From: Candidatus Poribacteria bacterium
Lineage (GTDB): Bacteria > Poribacteria > WGA-4E > WGA-3G
NCBI GenBank assembly: GCA_028818705.1
Contig: JAPPNJ010000187.1
Coordinates: 1-59,079 of the forward strand
Direction: 5' to 3'
Length of the DNA stretch: 59,079 bases
This document shows positions 15,783-25,298 of the stretch, one piece after another (within the stretch, counting starts at the first letter, position 1; every line of letters begins with the position of its first letter). The translations under genes were made by a program, and so were the position numbers. The notes beneath the pieces were generated by a model. It searched no databases. It saw only the letters and a program-made list of their open reading frames with translations, and was not told the DNA's origin.

Positions 15783-18017
15783 ATGGAACAGCAAATTAAC
15801 CTGCCGATAACTGGGATGCACTGTGAGAACTGTGTAAGCACCATCACACGCCATCTTAAAAAGATGGATGGCATCCTTGCTGCAGAAGTCAGTCTTGCCA
15901 CCGAATACGCCGCTGTTACCTTCGATACAGCCATTCTTAGTGAAGATGCCATTGTCGAAAAGATCCGAGATCTCGGTTTTGACGTTGTCGATGCAGACGA
16001 AGAAGACGAGGCTCGTGCTAAGGAATTCCGACGGCAAAAGCAACAATTTATTGTTGGAATAATCTTTACGCTCCCACTTTTTTTCCTCAGTATGGGTAGA
16101 GATTTGGGTATCGTCGGCGGCTGGGCACACGCGCACTGGGTTAACTGGCTAATGTTTGGTTTGGCGTTACCGGTACAGGGTTATGTTGCTTGGGACTATT
16201 ACATCGGCGGTATTAAAGCCTTGCGCAACCGATCTGCCAATATGGATGTGCTCGTCGCTATGGGCTCATCTGTGGCGTTTCTCTATAGTCTCGTTGTAAC
16301 GATTGCATTAGGAACGGACGCGGGAACACACTTTGGCACCCACGTCTATTTTGAGACAGCGGCGGTTATCATTACGTTGATTAAGTTAGGGAAACTTCTT
16401 GAAGCGCGTGTCAAAGGTCAGATAAATGCAGCCCTCAAAAAACTCCCCCAACTTTTTCCTCAAACAACGTGCCGCTTAAAAAACGGCGAAGAACAACATA
16501 TTCCTATTGAACAGGTCGCTGTAGGAGATACCCTTCTTGTCCGTCCAGGGGAAAGTATTCCTGTTGATGGTGTGGTGCGCAGCGGTAAAAGTGCCATTGA
16601 TGAAAGCGTCTTCACCGGAGAAAGTCTACCCGTAGATAAGATACCGGGTGCCCCTGTGACAGCGGCGACGATGAACCAGAGCGGGATGCTCACAATAGAA
16701 GCCACGCATATCGGGGCAGAAACAGCCCTCGCCCGCCTTGTCCAATTGGTACAAACAACGCAACAGAGCAAGCCTCCCATTCAACGCGCCGCCGATGCAG
16801 TCACGAATGTGTTTGTACCTATTGTCACTGGGATTGCCGTTGTGACGTTCCTTGTGTGGTGGTTTCTCATCGGGGCCGGATTCACACCGGCAATGCTCCG
16901 CTTAGTTGCAATCCTCGTCACAGCCTGTCCTTGTGCCTTGGGACTTGCTACGCCAACTGCGGTTATGATGGGAACGGGTATCGGGGCGCAGCGCGGCATC
17001 CTCTTCCGAAATGGGGAAGCACTTGAACGCGCAGGCAACTTAACGACGATCGTCCTCGATAAAACAGGGACCTTGACAGAAGGGAAACTCACGCTTACTG
17101 ATATTCTTACGGATGAAGACGCATCGGAACTCCTACAACTATCTGCCGCTGCGGAGCTTGGCAGTGAACATCCTATTGGCAAAGCAGTTGTCCAAGCCGC
17201 TAAGGATCGTGGGCTGGACATCACTACACCGATCCAGTTTAAAGCTGTCGCTGGACACGGTATTGCCGCACAGGTCGGTGAAAATAGTGTTGTCATCGGC
17301 AATTTATCCTTAATTCAACAGCACGGTATTCCAACTAAGAGATTTGAAGAAAAGGCAGAGCGTCTACAGATTGAGGCGAAAACCGTGTTATGGGTTGCTG
17401 TTGATGGACGTATTGAAGGGCTTTTGGCGGTGGCGGACACGTTGAAATCAGAAGCGCAAGCGGCAGTCGCGGAACTCTACGAACTTGGATGTACTGTAAC
17501 AATGATGACAGGGGATAACCGCGTCACGGCTGATGCGATCGCCAAAGCTTCGCGGATTACTGATGTGATGGCAGAACTCAAACCGGAAGAGAAAGCAGCG
17601 GCTGTTAAGAAACTACAGGCGGAAAATCGTGGACTCGTGGCGATGGTAGGCGACGGCATTAACGATACGCCTGCCTTGGCACAAGCCGATATCGGCATCT
17701 CACTCGGTACAGGCACGGATATTGCCAGAGAGACAGCAGACGTGACGCTCATGCACAGCGATTTGCTTGGACTCCCCGATGCAATTCGGCTAAGCCGCGC
17801 GACGATGCGCACGATTAAACAGAATCTTTTCTGGGCGTTTTTTTACAATGTGCTGTTAATTCCTGTCGCTGCGGGTGCGCTGTATCCATTCTCGTTTTTA
17901 CCGTCAATGCTGCGTGAGCTGCATCCGATGCTTGCAGCGTTTGCGATGGCGTTTAGTAGTGTGTCGGTTGTGCTAAATAGTTTGCGGCTGCAGTGGCGGC
18001 GAAATTCCCGTTTTTGA
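15783..18017 (+). CDS. copA: Copper-transporting P1B-type ATPase (CopA-like)
   Basis: This is an inner-membrane ATP-driven heavy-metal pump, 744 aa. It has one N-terminal metal-binding HMA domain (GMHCENC, C14 and C17). The membrane metal site CPC is at 382-384, the phosphorylated aspartate is in [10 protein letters not shown] at 426, the P1B-specific HP pair is near 462 (EHPIGKA), and the hinge is GDGINDTPA near 623. CPC with a CxxC HMA and the HP motif points to Cu+ export. Substrate cannot be proven from sequence; silver is the usual alternative. Start ATG was chosen because it precedes the HMA domain directly, although no strong Shine-Dalgarno is seen. It follows the broken oxidoreductase gene and a repeat-rich gap. 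Confidence 0.95.
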   Translation: MEQQINLPITGMHCENCVSTITRHLKKMDGILAAEVSLATEYAAVTFDTAILSEDAIVEKIRDLGFDVVDADEEDEARAKEFRRQKQQFIVGIIFTLPLFFLSMGRDLGIVGGWAHAHWVNWLMFGLALPVQGYVAWDYYIGGIKALRNRSANMDVLVAMGSSVAFLYSLVVTIALGTDAGTHFGTHVYFETAAVIITLIKLGKLLEARVKGQINAALKKLPQLFPQTTCRLKNGEEQHIPIEQVAVGDTLLVRPGESIPVDGVVRSGKSAIDESVFTGESLPVDKIPGAPVTAATMNQSGMLTIEATHIGAETALARLVQLVQTTQQSKPPIQRAADAVTNVFVPIVTGIAVVTFLVWWFLIGAGFTPAMLRLVAILVTACPCALGLATPTAVMMGTGIGAQRGILFRNGEALERAGNLTTIVLDKTGTLTEGKLTLTDILTDEDASELLQLSAAAELGSEHPIGKAVVQAAKDRGLDITTPIQFKAVAGHGIAAQVGENSVVIGNLSLIQQHGIPTKRFEEKAERLQIEAKTVLWVAVDGRIEGLLAVADTLKSEAQAAVAELYELGCTVTMMTGDNRVTADAIAKASRITDVMAELKPEEKAAAVKKLQAENRGLVAMVGDGINDTPALAQADIGISLGTGTDIARETADVTLMHSDLLGLPDAIRLSRATMRTIKQNLFWAFFYNVLLIPVAAGALYPFSFLPSMLRELHPMLAAFAMAFSSVSVVLNSLRLQWRRNSRF

Positions 18018-18126
18018 GCCAAGCATATCTGCCATAAATCTGAATTGGCGAAGATGGAACGTACCATCAAAGGCAACAAGCAAAGCCGAGCTGAACCGAT
18101 GGATATGAACGTTTTAATCGGCACAC

Positions 18127-19098
18127 CTACTGAGAATGATGCTCCACAGCTGCTAATACCTGCTCGACCTTAATTCCAGCAATTACTTCACAACTGCCAG
18201 CACCGCACCCTCCTGGATGCCTTCCCGGATGGCAAGGGTTGCACCCCAAATTTATTCCACTCTGCACGACGCTATGCTTATCACCGTACGGACCACTTCG
18301 GTGATGGTTCGTTGAACCGAAAAGCGCAACTACGGGTGTACTCACCGCTGCTGCGATATGCATCGGTCCTGTGTCATTGCCAATATACACATCACACATC
18401 GAGATTAGTGCAGCGAGTTGCCGAAGATCGTCCGTTTTGACGAGAATTGGTGAAACTTCCATCATCTCCGCCACTTGCGCTTGGAGTTTCCGTTCGTTGG
18501 GACCAGCGAAAAGTAAGATCGCTGCGTTTAGTTTCTCTGCTAAGGCATCCGCGACCTGTGCGTAGTTTTTTGCGTCCCACAACTTGTATTCCCAATTTCC
18601 ACCCGGATGAATGCCAATTATCAACCGTTCTGATGTTCGACCTGTCTCGACAAGAAACTGGTGTGCAGTGGTCCATTCCAGCTCAGTTAACTGTAAATGT
18701 GGATGTGCGTCTGTTGTGTCAACATCGTGTCTCTGTAGCACCTCCAGATATCGGGTAACGGCGTGGCGATCACTATCACCACGGAGCATACCCCAATGTT
18801 CCACCCCGATACATCGTGCTGCGAGGCTATCGCGTAGGTTGACGACAAGGTCAAATTTCTTAAGTCGTAAGGTTTTTATGAGGCACAGTCGCCCCTTCCA
18901 ACCAGCGTGTTCGCCTCGGTTATCATAAACAAGGGTAGCATCAATATTTGGGGCAGTAGCAAAGAGGTCAAAAGCATGTGGACCAACGAGGAAAGTGATA
19001 TGGGAATCTGGAAAGTGTGCTCGCAGCGGTTGGATAACGGCAGTAGACAGTACTGCATCCCCGATAAAACTAAAACTAAAAATAAGGATTCGTTTCAT
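18127..19098 (-). CDS. GT9-family glycosyltransferase (heptosyltransferase type)
   Basis: This GT-B fold enzyme is of the ADP-heptose:LPS heptosyltransferase family. I place the start at ATG 19098, giving MKRILIFSFSFIGDAVLSTAV and 323 aa; the longer frame to 19179 adds 27 unlikely residues. The donor-site region is typical: LIGIHPGGNWEYKLW, then CDVYIGNDTGPMHIAAAVSTPVVALFGSTN. The C-terminus has a cysteine cluster (GINLGCNPCHPGRHPGGCGAGSC). The role is probably transfer of heptose or a similar sugar to a lipid-linked glycan on the cytoplasmic face; the exact substrate is unknown. It shares strand and theme with two more glycosyltransferases upstream, but a repeat element lies between. Confidence 0.9.
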   Translation of the reverse strand: MKRILIFSFSFIGDAVLSTAVIQPLRAHFPDSHITFLVGPHAFDLFATAPNIDATLVYDNRGEHAGWKGRLCLIKTLRLKKFDLVVNLRDSLAARCIGVEHWGMLRGDSDRHAVTRYLEVLQRHDVDTTDAHPHLQLTELEWTTAHQFLVETGRTSERLIIGIHPGGNWEYKLWDAKNYAQVADALAEKLNAAILLFAGPNERKLQAQVAEMMEVSPILVKTDDLRQLAALISMCDVYIGNDTGPMHIAAAVSTPVVALFGSTNHHRSGPYGDKHSVVQSGINLGCNPCHPGRHPGGCGAGSCEVIAGIKVEQVLAAVEHHSQ

Positions 19099-19180
19099 TA
19101 CAAAAATTACTAAAGTTATTTTGACAATTCTGGAAGTCAATTGTGGAGGAAGAGTAGTCGCTAATCCTGGTTCAGACAAT

Positions 19181-19312
19181 TATGGTAAATGTCAAAATTA
19201 ATCGGACTCTTTGCACCGGCGAGGTTAGAAACCTCGCCTACCAGGGGATGTTGCGTTTTTGAGTTTGTGGTCCATTAAATATGACGTTTACTTACTTTTA
19301 GCGTTTACCATA
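19181..19312. mobile_element. Family A inverted-repeat element carrying a GGCGAGGTT hairpin
   Basis: The left end TATGGTAAATGTC and right end GTTTACCATA are inverted. Inside lies the perfect hairpin GGCGAGGTT-AGA-AACCTCGCC (19218-19238), followed by TACC. The same hairpin with the same flanks is inside the element at 26151. No coding capacity, so it would be a MITE-like or structured non-autonomous repeat. The right end overlaps the last codons of the neighbouring glycosyltransferase gene (stop at 19298). Confidence 0.65.
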
Positions 19313-20542
19313 AAAGGATTCAATCATCTCAACGGCTGTGGTCAATCCGTCCTCTGATTCCATCTGTTTTCCCAAAACTCCTGCTCTTTCTTTCATCGCA
19401 GGCGTATCTAATACTTTTTGAATTCGCTTCGCGAGACGTTCAGGGGTAAGGTTTCGACGATGCAGATGTTTGGGGGCAACTCCCAAATCTGAAAGGCGTT
19501 TTCCCCAATAGGGCTGATCTGCGTTATGCGCTACAACCACAGAAGGAACTTTTGCTCGACACACTGAAGCAGTTGTACCTGCTCCACCGTGATGCACAAC
19601 GCAGCCTCCTTGTGGAAATAACCACTGATGGGGTACATAGTCCGTGCAGAAGATATCCGGCAGTGCCTTTTGTGTGCCGAGTTTTCCCCATCCGGCTTGG
19701 ATAATGGCGCGTTGGTTTATTTTTTTAATAGTGTCAACCAAGATTTCTGTTGTCTCACGTCCATTGGATCCACCCATAGAACCAAAGGTAATGATAATAG
19801 GCGGTGGACCTTCTGCTAAAAAATCGACGAGTTCAGGTGGAGGGGCATAACTGGGGGAAGCGAGATGCCATACACCGGTGAATTTGTGATTTGGTGCAAA
19901 ATTAGCCGGTGGACAGAGGACTGGAGATGCGGCAATGAGATTGAGGGACGGTGAATACATTTCCTCTAACATCACTGAAGCGCGCGGTTTTCCACCGACG
20001 GAGACGATAAATTGATTAAAGAGGGGATCTATACTTGACCCAAGACACAGTTGTGCCACCTTCCAGACGACTGCGTTGAACAGATGTCCCCAATTCGGAA
20101 ACGGATAAGGGGCGAAATCGAGACATTTTATGATGGCAGGGCAATACGTCACAGTAAGCCATGGGACACCATTGCGGATGGCAGCCTCTTGTGCCGGGAT
20201 GTCTACTGAATGGCAAATTACTAAATCTGCCCCTTTCATCGCAGCTAAGCAGTCCTGATACCACCTCTCACCACGCTGTACAATTCCCTCCTCCACAATA
20301 AGTCGCATCATCGCGAGGGGATCCCGTTTCGGAATAATGGCATCCATCGCAGCGTGAAACTCTTCTAAATCAAAAGCGACCTCGATTTCATAGAATTCCG
20401 CGCCGATTTCAAGCACCTTGTCTTTAAAGAGCGTAAGCGCGCAGACGCGGACCTGATGCTCTCTTTCAAGTAAACGTTTCGCCAGTGCTAAGACAGGATA
20501 AACATCTCCTGTTGTGCCCCACCCTACCATGACAATTTTCAT
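19298..20542 (-). CDS. UGT-type glycosyltransferase (sterol/lipid glucosyltransferase-like)
   Basis: This is a GT1-family GT-B enzyme of 414 aa. ATG 20542 was chosen because it begins MKIVMVGWGTTGDVYPVLAL, the family's N-terminal glycine loop, and overlaps the preceding gene's TGA by four bases (ATGA). The C-terminal nucleotide-sugar signature is clear: VVHHGGAGTTASVCRAKVPSVVV followed by DQPYWGKRLSDLGVAP. Such enzymes move hexose from UDP- or TDP-sugars to lipids, sterols or rhamnolipid-type acceptors; the acceptor is not known. The final residues YGKR and the stop codon are encoded by the right end of a family A repeat, so the original C-terminus may have been replaced. Confidence 0.9.
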   Translation of the reverse strand: MKIVMVGWGTTGDVYPVLALAKRLLEREHQVRVCALTLFKDKVLEIGAEFYEIEVAFDLEEFHAAMDAIIPKRDPLAMMRLIVEEGIVQRGERWYQDCLAAMKGADLVICHSVDIPAQEAAIRNGVPWLTVTYCPAIIKCLDFAPYPFPNWGHLFNAVVWKVAQLCLGSSIDPLFNQFIVSVGGKPRASVMLEEMYSPSLNLIAASPVLCPPANFAPNHKFTGVWHLASPSYAPPPELVDFLAEGPPPIIITFGSMGGSNGRETTEILVDTIKKINQRAIIQAGWGKLGTQKALPDIFCTDYVPHQWLFPQGGCVVHHGGAGTTASVCRAKVPSVVVAHNADQPYWGKRLSDLGVAPKHLHRRNLTPERLAKRIQKVLDTPAMKERAGVLGKQMESEDGLTTAVEMIESFYGKR

Positions 20543-21603
20543 TTTTCTCTCGCTTCTATGGTCAGTCGCGTTGTATCCCAAACGGGTTCAATAGGAAGTT
20601 TTTTTGTGCATTCCCATCCAATTTTGCACTTATGGGCACTACAGGGCCAGCAGGGCATATCCCGCCGCACGATAGAGGCGTTTTCGCTCAACGGATGCCA
20701 TGCGACATGATCGGTGGGGCCGAAGATTGCTACCATCGGGACGTCCAATGCTGCGGCGAGATGCATCGGACCAGAATCATTGCAGACGACCAAGTTGCAA
20801 CAAGATACCAGGGCCCCTAACTCTCGAATTGTCTCCGGGGCGTGAACGATAGCAGGAGACTGCATCGCTTGCTGAATATTACGTGCCAATGCTGCTTCTC
20901 CAGGACCGTGCAAGAGAAGGACTGTAGCATTATACTGTCGCATGAGTTTGTCAGCGAGTTCAGCATACCGCTTCTCGGGCCAACGTTTATCAAACGAACT
21001 CCCACCCGGATGGATGCCGATGAGAAACGTGTCAACTCCGATCTTCAACGAGGCAAGGTGGTGCTTCGCCTCGGTAATCTCATCAGACGATAGATAAAAT
21101 TTTAGGCTACGTGTGCCCTCACCCTCACAGATTAAGCGGACGAGTTCCAAGTTCCTGTCAACCTCGTGGGTTTCACCTTTTGGATATTTGCCGTGCCAGG
21201 CATGCGTAAGGGTAGACTTGAACCGTTTCTGATAACGACCTAAGCGATATGGCGCCCCAGAGAGAAAAGCCACCAGATGGGACCACATTGCTGTCTGCAT
21301 TGCAACGACGAGTTGAAACCGTTCACGGCGTAACTCAGAATAGAATTGGAGTCTTGCTTTGAGACTACGGTGTTCTCCATCGCGGGCAAAGGTTAGGATT
21401 TTATCCACATCAGGGTTTCCAATTAGCACAGAGGCATTGAGCGGACATGCTAACACTGTGATTTCCGCTGATGGATAATTCTCTCGCAACAACGAGATTG
21501 CTGGTGTCGAATTCAGCAGATCACCGATGCCATCAACCCGGATAACAAGTATTTTATTGATGTCCGGTAGTACTTTACCGTTTTTCAGATCACGAGATGG
21601 CAT
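20539..21603 (-). CDS. GT9-family glycosyltransferase (heptosyltransferase type), second copy
   Basis: This 354-aa protein has start ATG at 21603 behind GGGGAGAGACT. N-terminal motif KILVIRVDGIGDLLNSTPAISLL and donor-site region FLIGIHPGGSSFDKRWP, then CNLVVCNDSGPMHLAAALDVPMVAIFGPTDH, are those of the ADP-heptose:LPS heptosyltransferase family. It ends with a four-base overlap into the UGT-type gene, so the two are translationally coupled and probably act on the same glycan. It is only distantly like the other GT9 gene at 18127. Confidence 0.92.
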   Translation of the reverse strand: MPSRDLKNGKVLPDINKILVIRVDGIGDLLNSTPAISLLRENYPSAEITVLACPLNASVLIGNPDVDKILTFARDGEHRSLKARLQFYSELRRERFQLVVAMQTAMWSHLVAFLSGAPYRLGRYQKRFKSTLTHAWHGKYPKGETHEVDRNLELVRLICEGEGTRSLKFYLSSDEITEAKHHLASLKIGVDTFLIGIHPGGSSFDKRWPEKRYAELADKLMRQYNATVLLLHGPGEAALARNIQQAMQSPAIVHAPETIRELGALVSCCNLVVCNDSGPMHLAAALDVPMVAIFGPTDHVAWHPLSENASIVRRDMPCWPCSAHKCKIGWECTKKLPIEPVWDTTRLTIEAREK

Positions 21604-21717
21604 AGTCTCTCCCCTATGTACGAAGTCAATTGTTCTCTATTATAACATAAAACGCGGTGAATGGCAAAGACGCATATATCCGTTGTTCAACACCGACTGA
21701 TATGATATACTATAATC

Positions 21718-23610
21718 ATGAATCACGAAGCGTCACGCACCACCGAAGACGTTCAAAAACCGTCAATACTCCGGTTTTTTGTCGGGACCCTTGTCCTGGG
21801 TTCGATCCTCATTATTCTCACCTGTTACTGGATTATCTCCGCGGAAAATCGCGTTGTATGGGAACTGACCGACTTTTCCATTTTTCCGACAGTTCTGTTC
21901 ACATTCTTTCTGTTAGCACTCATAGCACCGCTTCTGAAAAAGATGTTCAAGGGCTTTGCACCAACTTCGCGTGAACTCGCACTAAGTTATATCATGGTCT
22001 CAGTAGCGACAGCACTTGCCGGTCACGATATTATTCGGCAATTGGTCCCGATGATTGCTAACGCGGGGTGGTTCGCGACCCCTGAAAACGAATGGGCAGA
22101 ACTTTTCTTCCGATTCATGCCGACATGGCTAACGATTATTGATCGGGGCATTCTACAAGGCTATTTTGAGGGCGATGATACGTTTTGGCAGGAGCATTAT
22201 TTGCAAGCGTGGATGTGGCCAATTGTGGCGTGGAGCGGACTGGTAATTGTTATCCTATTTATGATGCTTTGTGTCAACATTATTATCCGAAGACAGTGGA
22301 TTGATCATGAAAAGTTGAGTTATCCCTTGACAACACTCCCGATCGAACTGCTGGGGAATACATCCACACTTTTTCGCAATAAGTTGATTTGGCTCGGTTT
22401 CGGCATCGCTTTTGGGTTAGAGATTCTGGCGGGACTGAACTACCTCTTTCCAGTAATTCCTGCGCTTAAAATTAAGTATCAACTCTACTTTTCTGAGCGT
22501 CCGTGGAACGCTGTAGGACGTCTGCCTGTTTACGTCTACCCGTTCGCAATAGGGTTTGGGTATCTCATGCCGCTGGAGTTGTCGTTATCATTTTGGTTTT
22601 TCTATCTGTATTGGGGTGCCCAGCGTGTTTTCTTCAGTGCAACAGGTTGGACAACTGCTATTAGCTTACAACAGGAGCAACGCTGTGGTGCTTGGCTCGG
22701 AATAGGCACACTTGCCCTTATCACAAGTCGGCGAGAGATTTTCAAAGTCCTCAGTGGTGTATTTTCCTTTAGATCTAAGGACGGCTTATATCGACTTGCT
22801 GTTTTTGGACTGGTGATCGGCATGGCATTTGTGCTGACGTTCTGGTATTACGCCGGGTTGTCGCCGTGGGTCGTCCTTGGCTATTTCAGTATCTACTTGG
22901 TGTTATGTATTGCAATGACACGCATGCGTGCGGAACTCGGACCCCCGACACATGAATTACACAATATGCACCCCGACAGGATCATGCTGCGGTTCGTCGG
23001 GAGTCGTCCATTAGGGGCACAAAACCTAACGAACACAACCCTATTGTCATGGTTAGCGTATGGTTATCGATGCCACCCGATGCCGCATCAGTTGGAGGCA
23101 TTCAAAATCGGCAGGCATTTCCGTTTGCATGAGAGTAGATTAGTCGTTGCTTTGATTGTGGCATCAATTGTGGGAACAATTGTTTCGATTGTTGGACATG
23201 TGGCACTCTATTATGAGTACCGGTTTGCCCTATGGGGGGTTGGTGAATTCAACCTACTGCAAAGCTGGATTATTGCGCCGCGGGCACCGGATATACCCGC
23301 TATTCAACATATAACCTTCGGTTTCCTCTTCACTTGTATGCTGACCTTTCTGAAACGCCAGTTTTTATGGTGGCCACTTTATCCTGTTGGCTACGCCGTT
23401 GGCAACGGATGGGCTATTGGATGGATGTGGTTCTCAATTTTTTTAGGCTGGCTCTTCAAGCAGCTCCTTTTCACAGCGGGTGGGGTGCGCGCCTATCGCA
23501 AGGCGCTACCACTGTTCTTGGGTTTTGTATTCGGTCAGTTCCTCGCAGGCAGCCTCTGGAGCCTGTTAGGTATCGTGTTGAATATGAATATGTACACCCT
23601 CTTCCCTTGA
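21718..23610 (+). CDS. Large multi-pass membrane protein (DUF6785/DUF6784-like), paralogue 1
   Basis: This integral membrane protein of 630 aa has more than ten hydrophobic segments and no visible signal peptide. I recognise it only as the kind of protein annotated as DUF6785/DUF6784 in Poribacteria and Planctomycetes; no transport substrate is known to me. Shared features with the gene at 39174 include IIRRQWIDHEKLSYPLTTLPIEL, a PLELSLSFWFFYLYW segment, and a C-terminal QFLWWPLYPVGYAVGNGWAIGW region. These conserved basic and tryptophan/histidine motifs suggest a transporter. ATG 21718 is the only early start. It diverges from the glycosyltransferase genes, with a 114-base gap that would hold both promoters. 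Confidence 0.75.
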   Translation: MNHEASRTTEDVQKPSILRFFVGTLVLGSILIILTCYWIISAENRVVWELTDFSIFPTVLFTFFLLALIAPLLKKMFKGFAPTSRELALSYIMVSVATALAGHDIIRQLVPMIANAGWFATPENEWAELFFRFMPTWLTIIDRGILQGYFEGDDTFWQEHYLQAWMWPIVAWSGLVIVILFMMLCVNIIIRRQWIDHEKLSYPLTTLPIELLGNTSTLFRNKLIWLGFGIAFGLEILAGLNYLFPVIPALKIKYQLYFSERPWNAVGRLPVYVYPFAIGFGYLMPLELSLSFWFFYLYWGAQRVFFSATGWTTAISLQQEQRCGAWLGIGTLALITSRREIFKVLSGVFSFRSKDGLYRLAVFGLVIGMAFVLTFWYYAGLSPWVVLGYFSIYLVLCIAMTRMRAELGPPTHELHNMHPDRIMLRFVGSRPLGAQNLTNTTLLSWLAYGYRCHPMPHQLEAFKIGRHFRLHESRLVVALIVASIVGTIVSIVGHVALYYEYRFALWGVGEFNLLQSWIIAPRAPDIPAIQHITFGFLFTCMLTFLKRQFLWWPLYPVGYAVGNGWAIGWMWFSIFLGWLFKQLLFTAGGVRAYRKALPLFLGFVFGQFLAGSLWSLLGIVLNMNMYTLFP

Positions 23611-23632
23611 ATTGAAAATAAAAAAACACAAA

Positions 23633-23977
23633 TTAGAAATCTTCTAACGCCGCTTCTTCGGATTCAAAAACACCGATGCTCTGTGTGAGCCCAATGGTGT
23701 TGAAAATATTTCGGACTTGGGTAGATGGATGTGCGACGCGTAAAACTTGTCCTCTTTCCCGCATTTTCCAGAGTAATCTGATAATCTCACCGAAACCACT
23801 GCTTGTGATAAAACTACGCCGTTCAAAATTAAGCAGGACTTTTTCTGCGTCCTGGACCTCAGCATCGGCGTAAGCCTTACTCAAGATAGGTTCAGAAGCA
23901 TCGGTAAGATACCCTGTAATATCAAATATTGCGATTTTTCCTTCGTGTCGAATAGAAATTTGGGAATTTGCTCTCAC
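23633..23977 (-). CDS. STAS-domain protein (anti-sigma-factor antagonist type)
   Basis: This single STAS domain is 114 aa. The typical order is KIAIFDITGYLTDAS, VLLNFERRSFITSSGFGEIIRLL, then VRNIFNTIGLTQSIGVFESEEAAL. The serine in FITSSGFG aligns with the phospho-acceptor position of SpoIIAA-like antagonists. It would act in a partner-switching pathway with an anti-sigma kinase and phosphatase, none of which are in the window. GTG start at 23977 is supported by AGGAG eight bases upstream. It lies convergent with the membrane protein gene. Confidence 0.88.
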   Translation of the reverse strand: MRANSQISIRHEGKIAIFDITGYLTDASEPILSKAYADAEVQDAEKVLLNFERRSFITSSGFGEIIRLLWKMRERGQVLRVAHPSTQVRNIFNTIGLTQSIGVFESEEAALEDF

Positions 23978-24027
23978 AATTTTCTCCTATAAAATAACAC
24001 TCAATTCGTTAGGTTCCGTATAATCTA

Positions 24028-24972
24028 TTATTCCTCAGTAAAAGTTCGTTGGAGCGGTGTATGCTCAGGTTGTGCGTGGACTTTCGTGCCGTCGTCGAGA
24101 TGAAGCCATGTTTCAAATTGTCGCTCTCCTTCCTGTAGGACAATGACCCGTGCGCCGCGGGGAAAACCTTCTCTGCCATAGGTATTATAGCCAGTGGCAC
24201 GCCCGTAACAGAGACGAATCCCATGGAAATCACCCCAGAAGTCGTTGACATGTTCATGTCCGACGAAGGTCCCTAGCACATCACCAGCTTCATGCATTGC
24301 GGCGAAAAAACCGGTATTCACCCGAGGCGCGCAAACATCCTCATATTTCACACCATAGCAGGTATGAAAATCCCACACCTCGTGATATTCGGGAATTGGG
24401 ATATGGAAAAAAGCGAGTGCTGGAAGTGGATGTCCAGCTTCGGCGGTGAGCCTTGCGGATTCTTGCAGATACCATGCGATTTGTTCTCGTTTAATCCAGT
24501 CGTAGCCACCAATATCTGTTTGGGCGTAACTGCCTGAATCAATGAAATACAACACTGCAGCTGCGTCGCTCTGTTCAGTACTCTGGATGGGTAAAATGTA
24601 ATTTCCAACGCCAGGTATCTCTTCGGGTCCGGGTTGTGCGAGTGACAGTTCGCTTTCTTGCATTACTGCCATTAGTTCATGGCGATCGGCGGTACCTTCG
24701 TCATCGTGGTTCCCCAAAACCGCCGACCACGGAATGCCACCGTCCTCTACAATTTCGACAACCTGTCGGAGGGAGTCAGCAGCATCGTCGCATCCACCAC
24801 CCGCTAAAATATCGCCCGTCAGCACAACTAAATCTGGAGATTCGGCTTTCATTATCTGCGTCATCAATGTCGCTGATTGCTTATCAGGTGACTCACCGTT
24901 GTGCCAATGAATATCGGTAAATTGGACGATTTTGAAACGGTGATCGCTGCGAAACTTTAATATGTTTTTCAC
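24028..24972 (-). CDS. Calcineurin-like metallophosphoesterase
   Basis: This two-metal phosphoesterase is 314 aa. The motifs in order are IVQFTDIHW (Asp/His ligands), VLTGDILAGGG, VLGNHDDEGTADRHE, FFHIPIPEY and GHEHVNDFWG. The overall layout resembles the purple-acid-phosphatase/Dcr2-like group (probable phosphodiesterase or phosphomonoesterase). No signal peptide is seen, so it is probably cytoplasmic. GTG start at 24972, with CGAGGAG about 12 bases upstream. Same strand as the STAS gene, 50 bases away, so possibly one transcript. Confidence 0.9.
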   Translation of the reverse strand: MKNILKFRSDHRFKIVQFTDIHWHNGESPDKQSATLMTQIMKAESPDLVVLTGDILAGGGCDDAADSLRQVVEIVEDGGIPWSAVLGNHDDEGTADRHELMAVMQESELSLAQPGPEEIPGVGNYILPIQSTEQSDAAAVLYFIDSGSYAQTDIGGYDWIKREQIAWYLQESARLTAEAGHPLPALAFFHIPIPEYHEVWDFHTCYGVKYEDVCAPRVNTGFFAAMHEAGDVLGTFVGHEHVNDFWGDFHGIRLCYGRATGYNTYGREGFPRGARVIVLQEGERQFETWLHLDDGTKVHAQPEHTPLQRTFTEE

Positions 24973-25298
24973 TATTTATTTTTCTCCTCGGCGCATAATT
25001 GTAACACAATCCCCAAAAATTGCAAGTAAATTCTTTACTGCTAAGATTACCACATTAAGATATGCGATGGCAAGTTCCTCCATCATTATAGAGACACTTA
25101 TCCGGAAAAAGATAGTATAAAGTTGTCAATCAGTTGAAGCGTTGGGTTTCGCTGGTATTCCGGAATATAGCAGCATACTAAAAAAACAAGATTTCTGGGT
25201 TAAATGGATTTTGTTTTTATTGCCTCGTTTAACCCAACCTACGATTCTACACCAGAATAGCCTTGCTACATCCATCTTTTCGTGGTAACATATATGCT
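24973..25298. other. Intergenic gap with a GTTGGGTT inverted repeat
   Basis: No gene is seen. At 25141 and 25231 the words GTTGGGTTTC and TTAACCCAAC(CTAC) form inverted ends about 98 bases apart, a non-coding element unlike families A and B. Two divergent or adjacent promoters should lie here, but I cannot place a convincing -35/-10 pair. Confidence 0.45.

Noticed and set aside
19099..19179. Longer amino end for the first GT9 gene
   Set aside because: The extra 27 residues have no family similarity; MKRILIFSFSFIGD is the normal opening.
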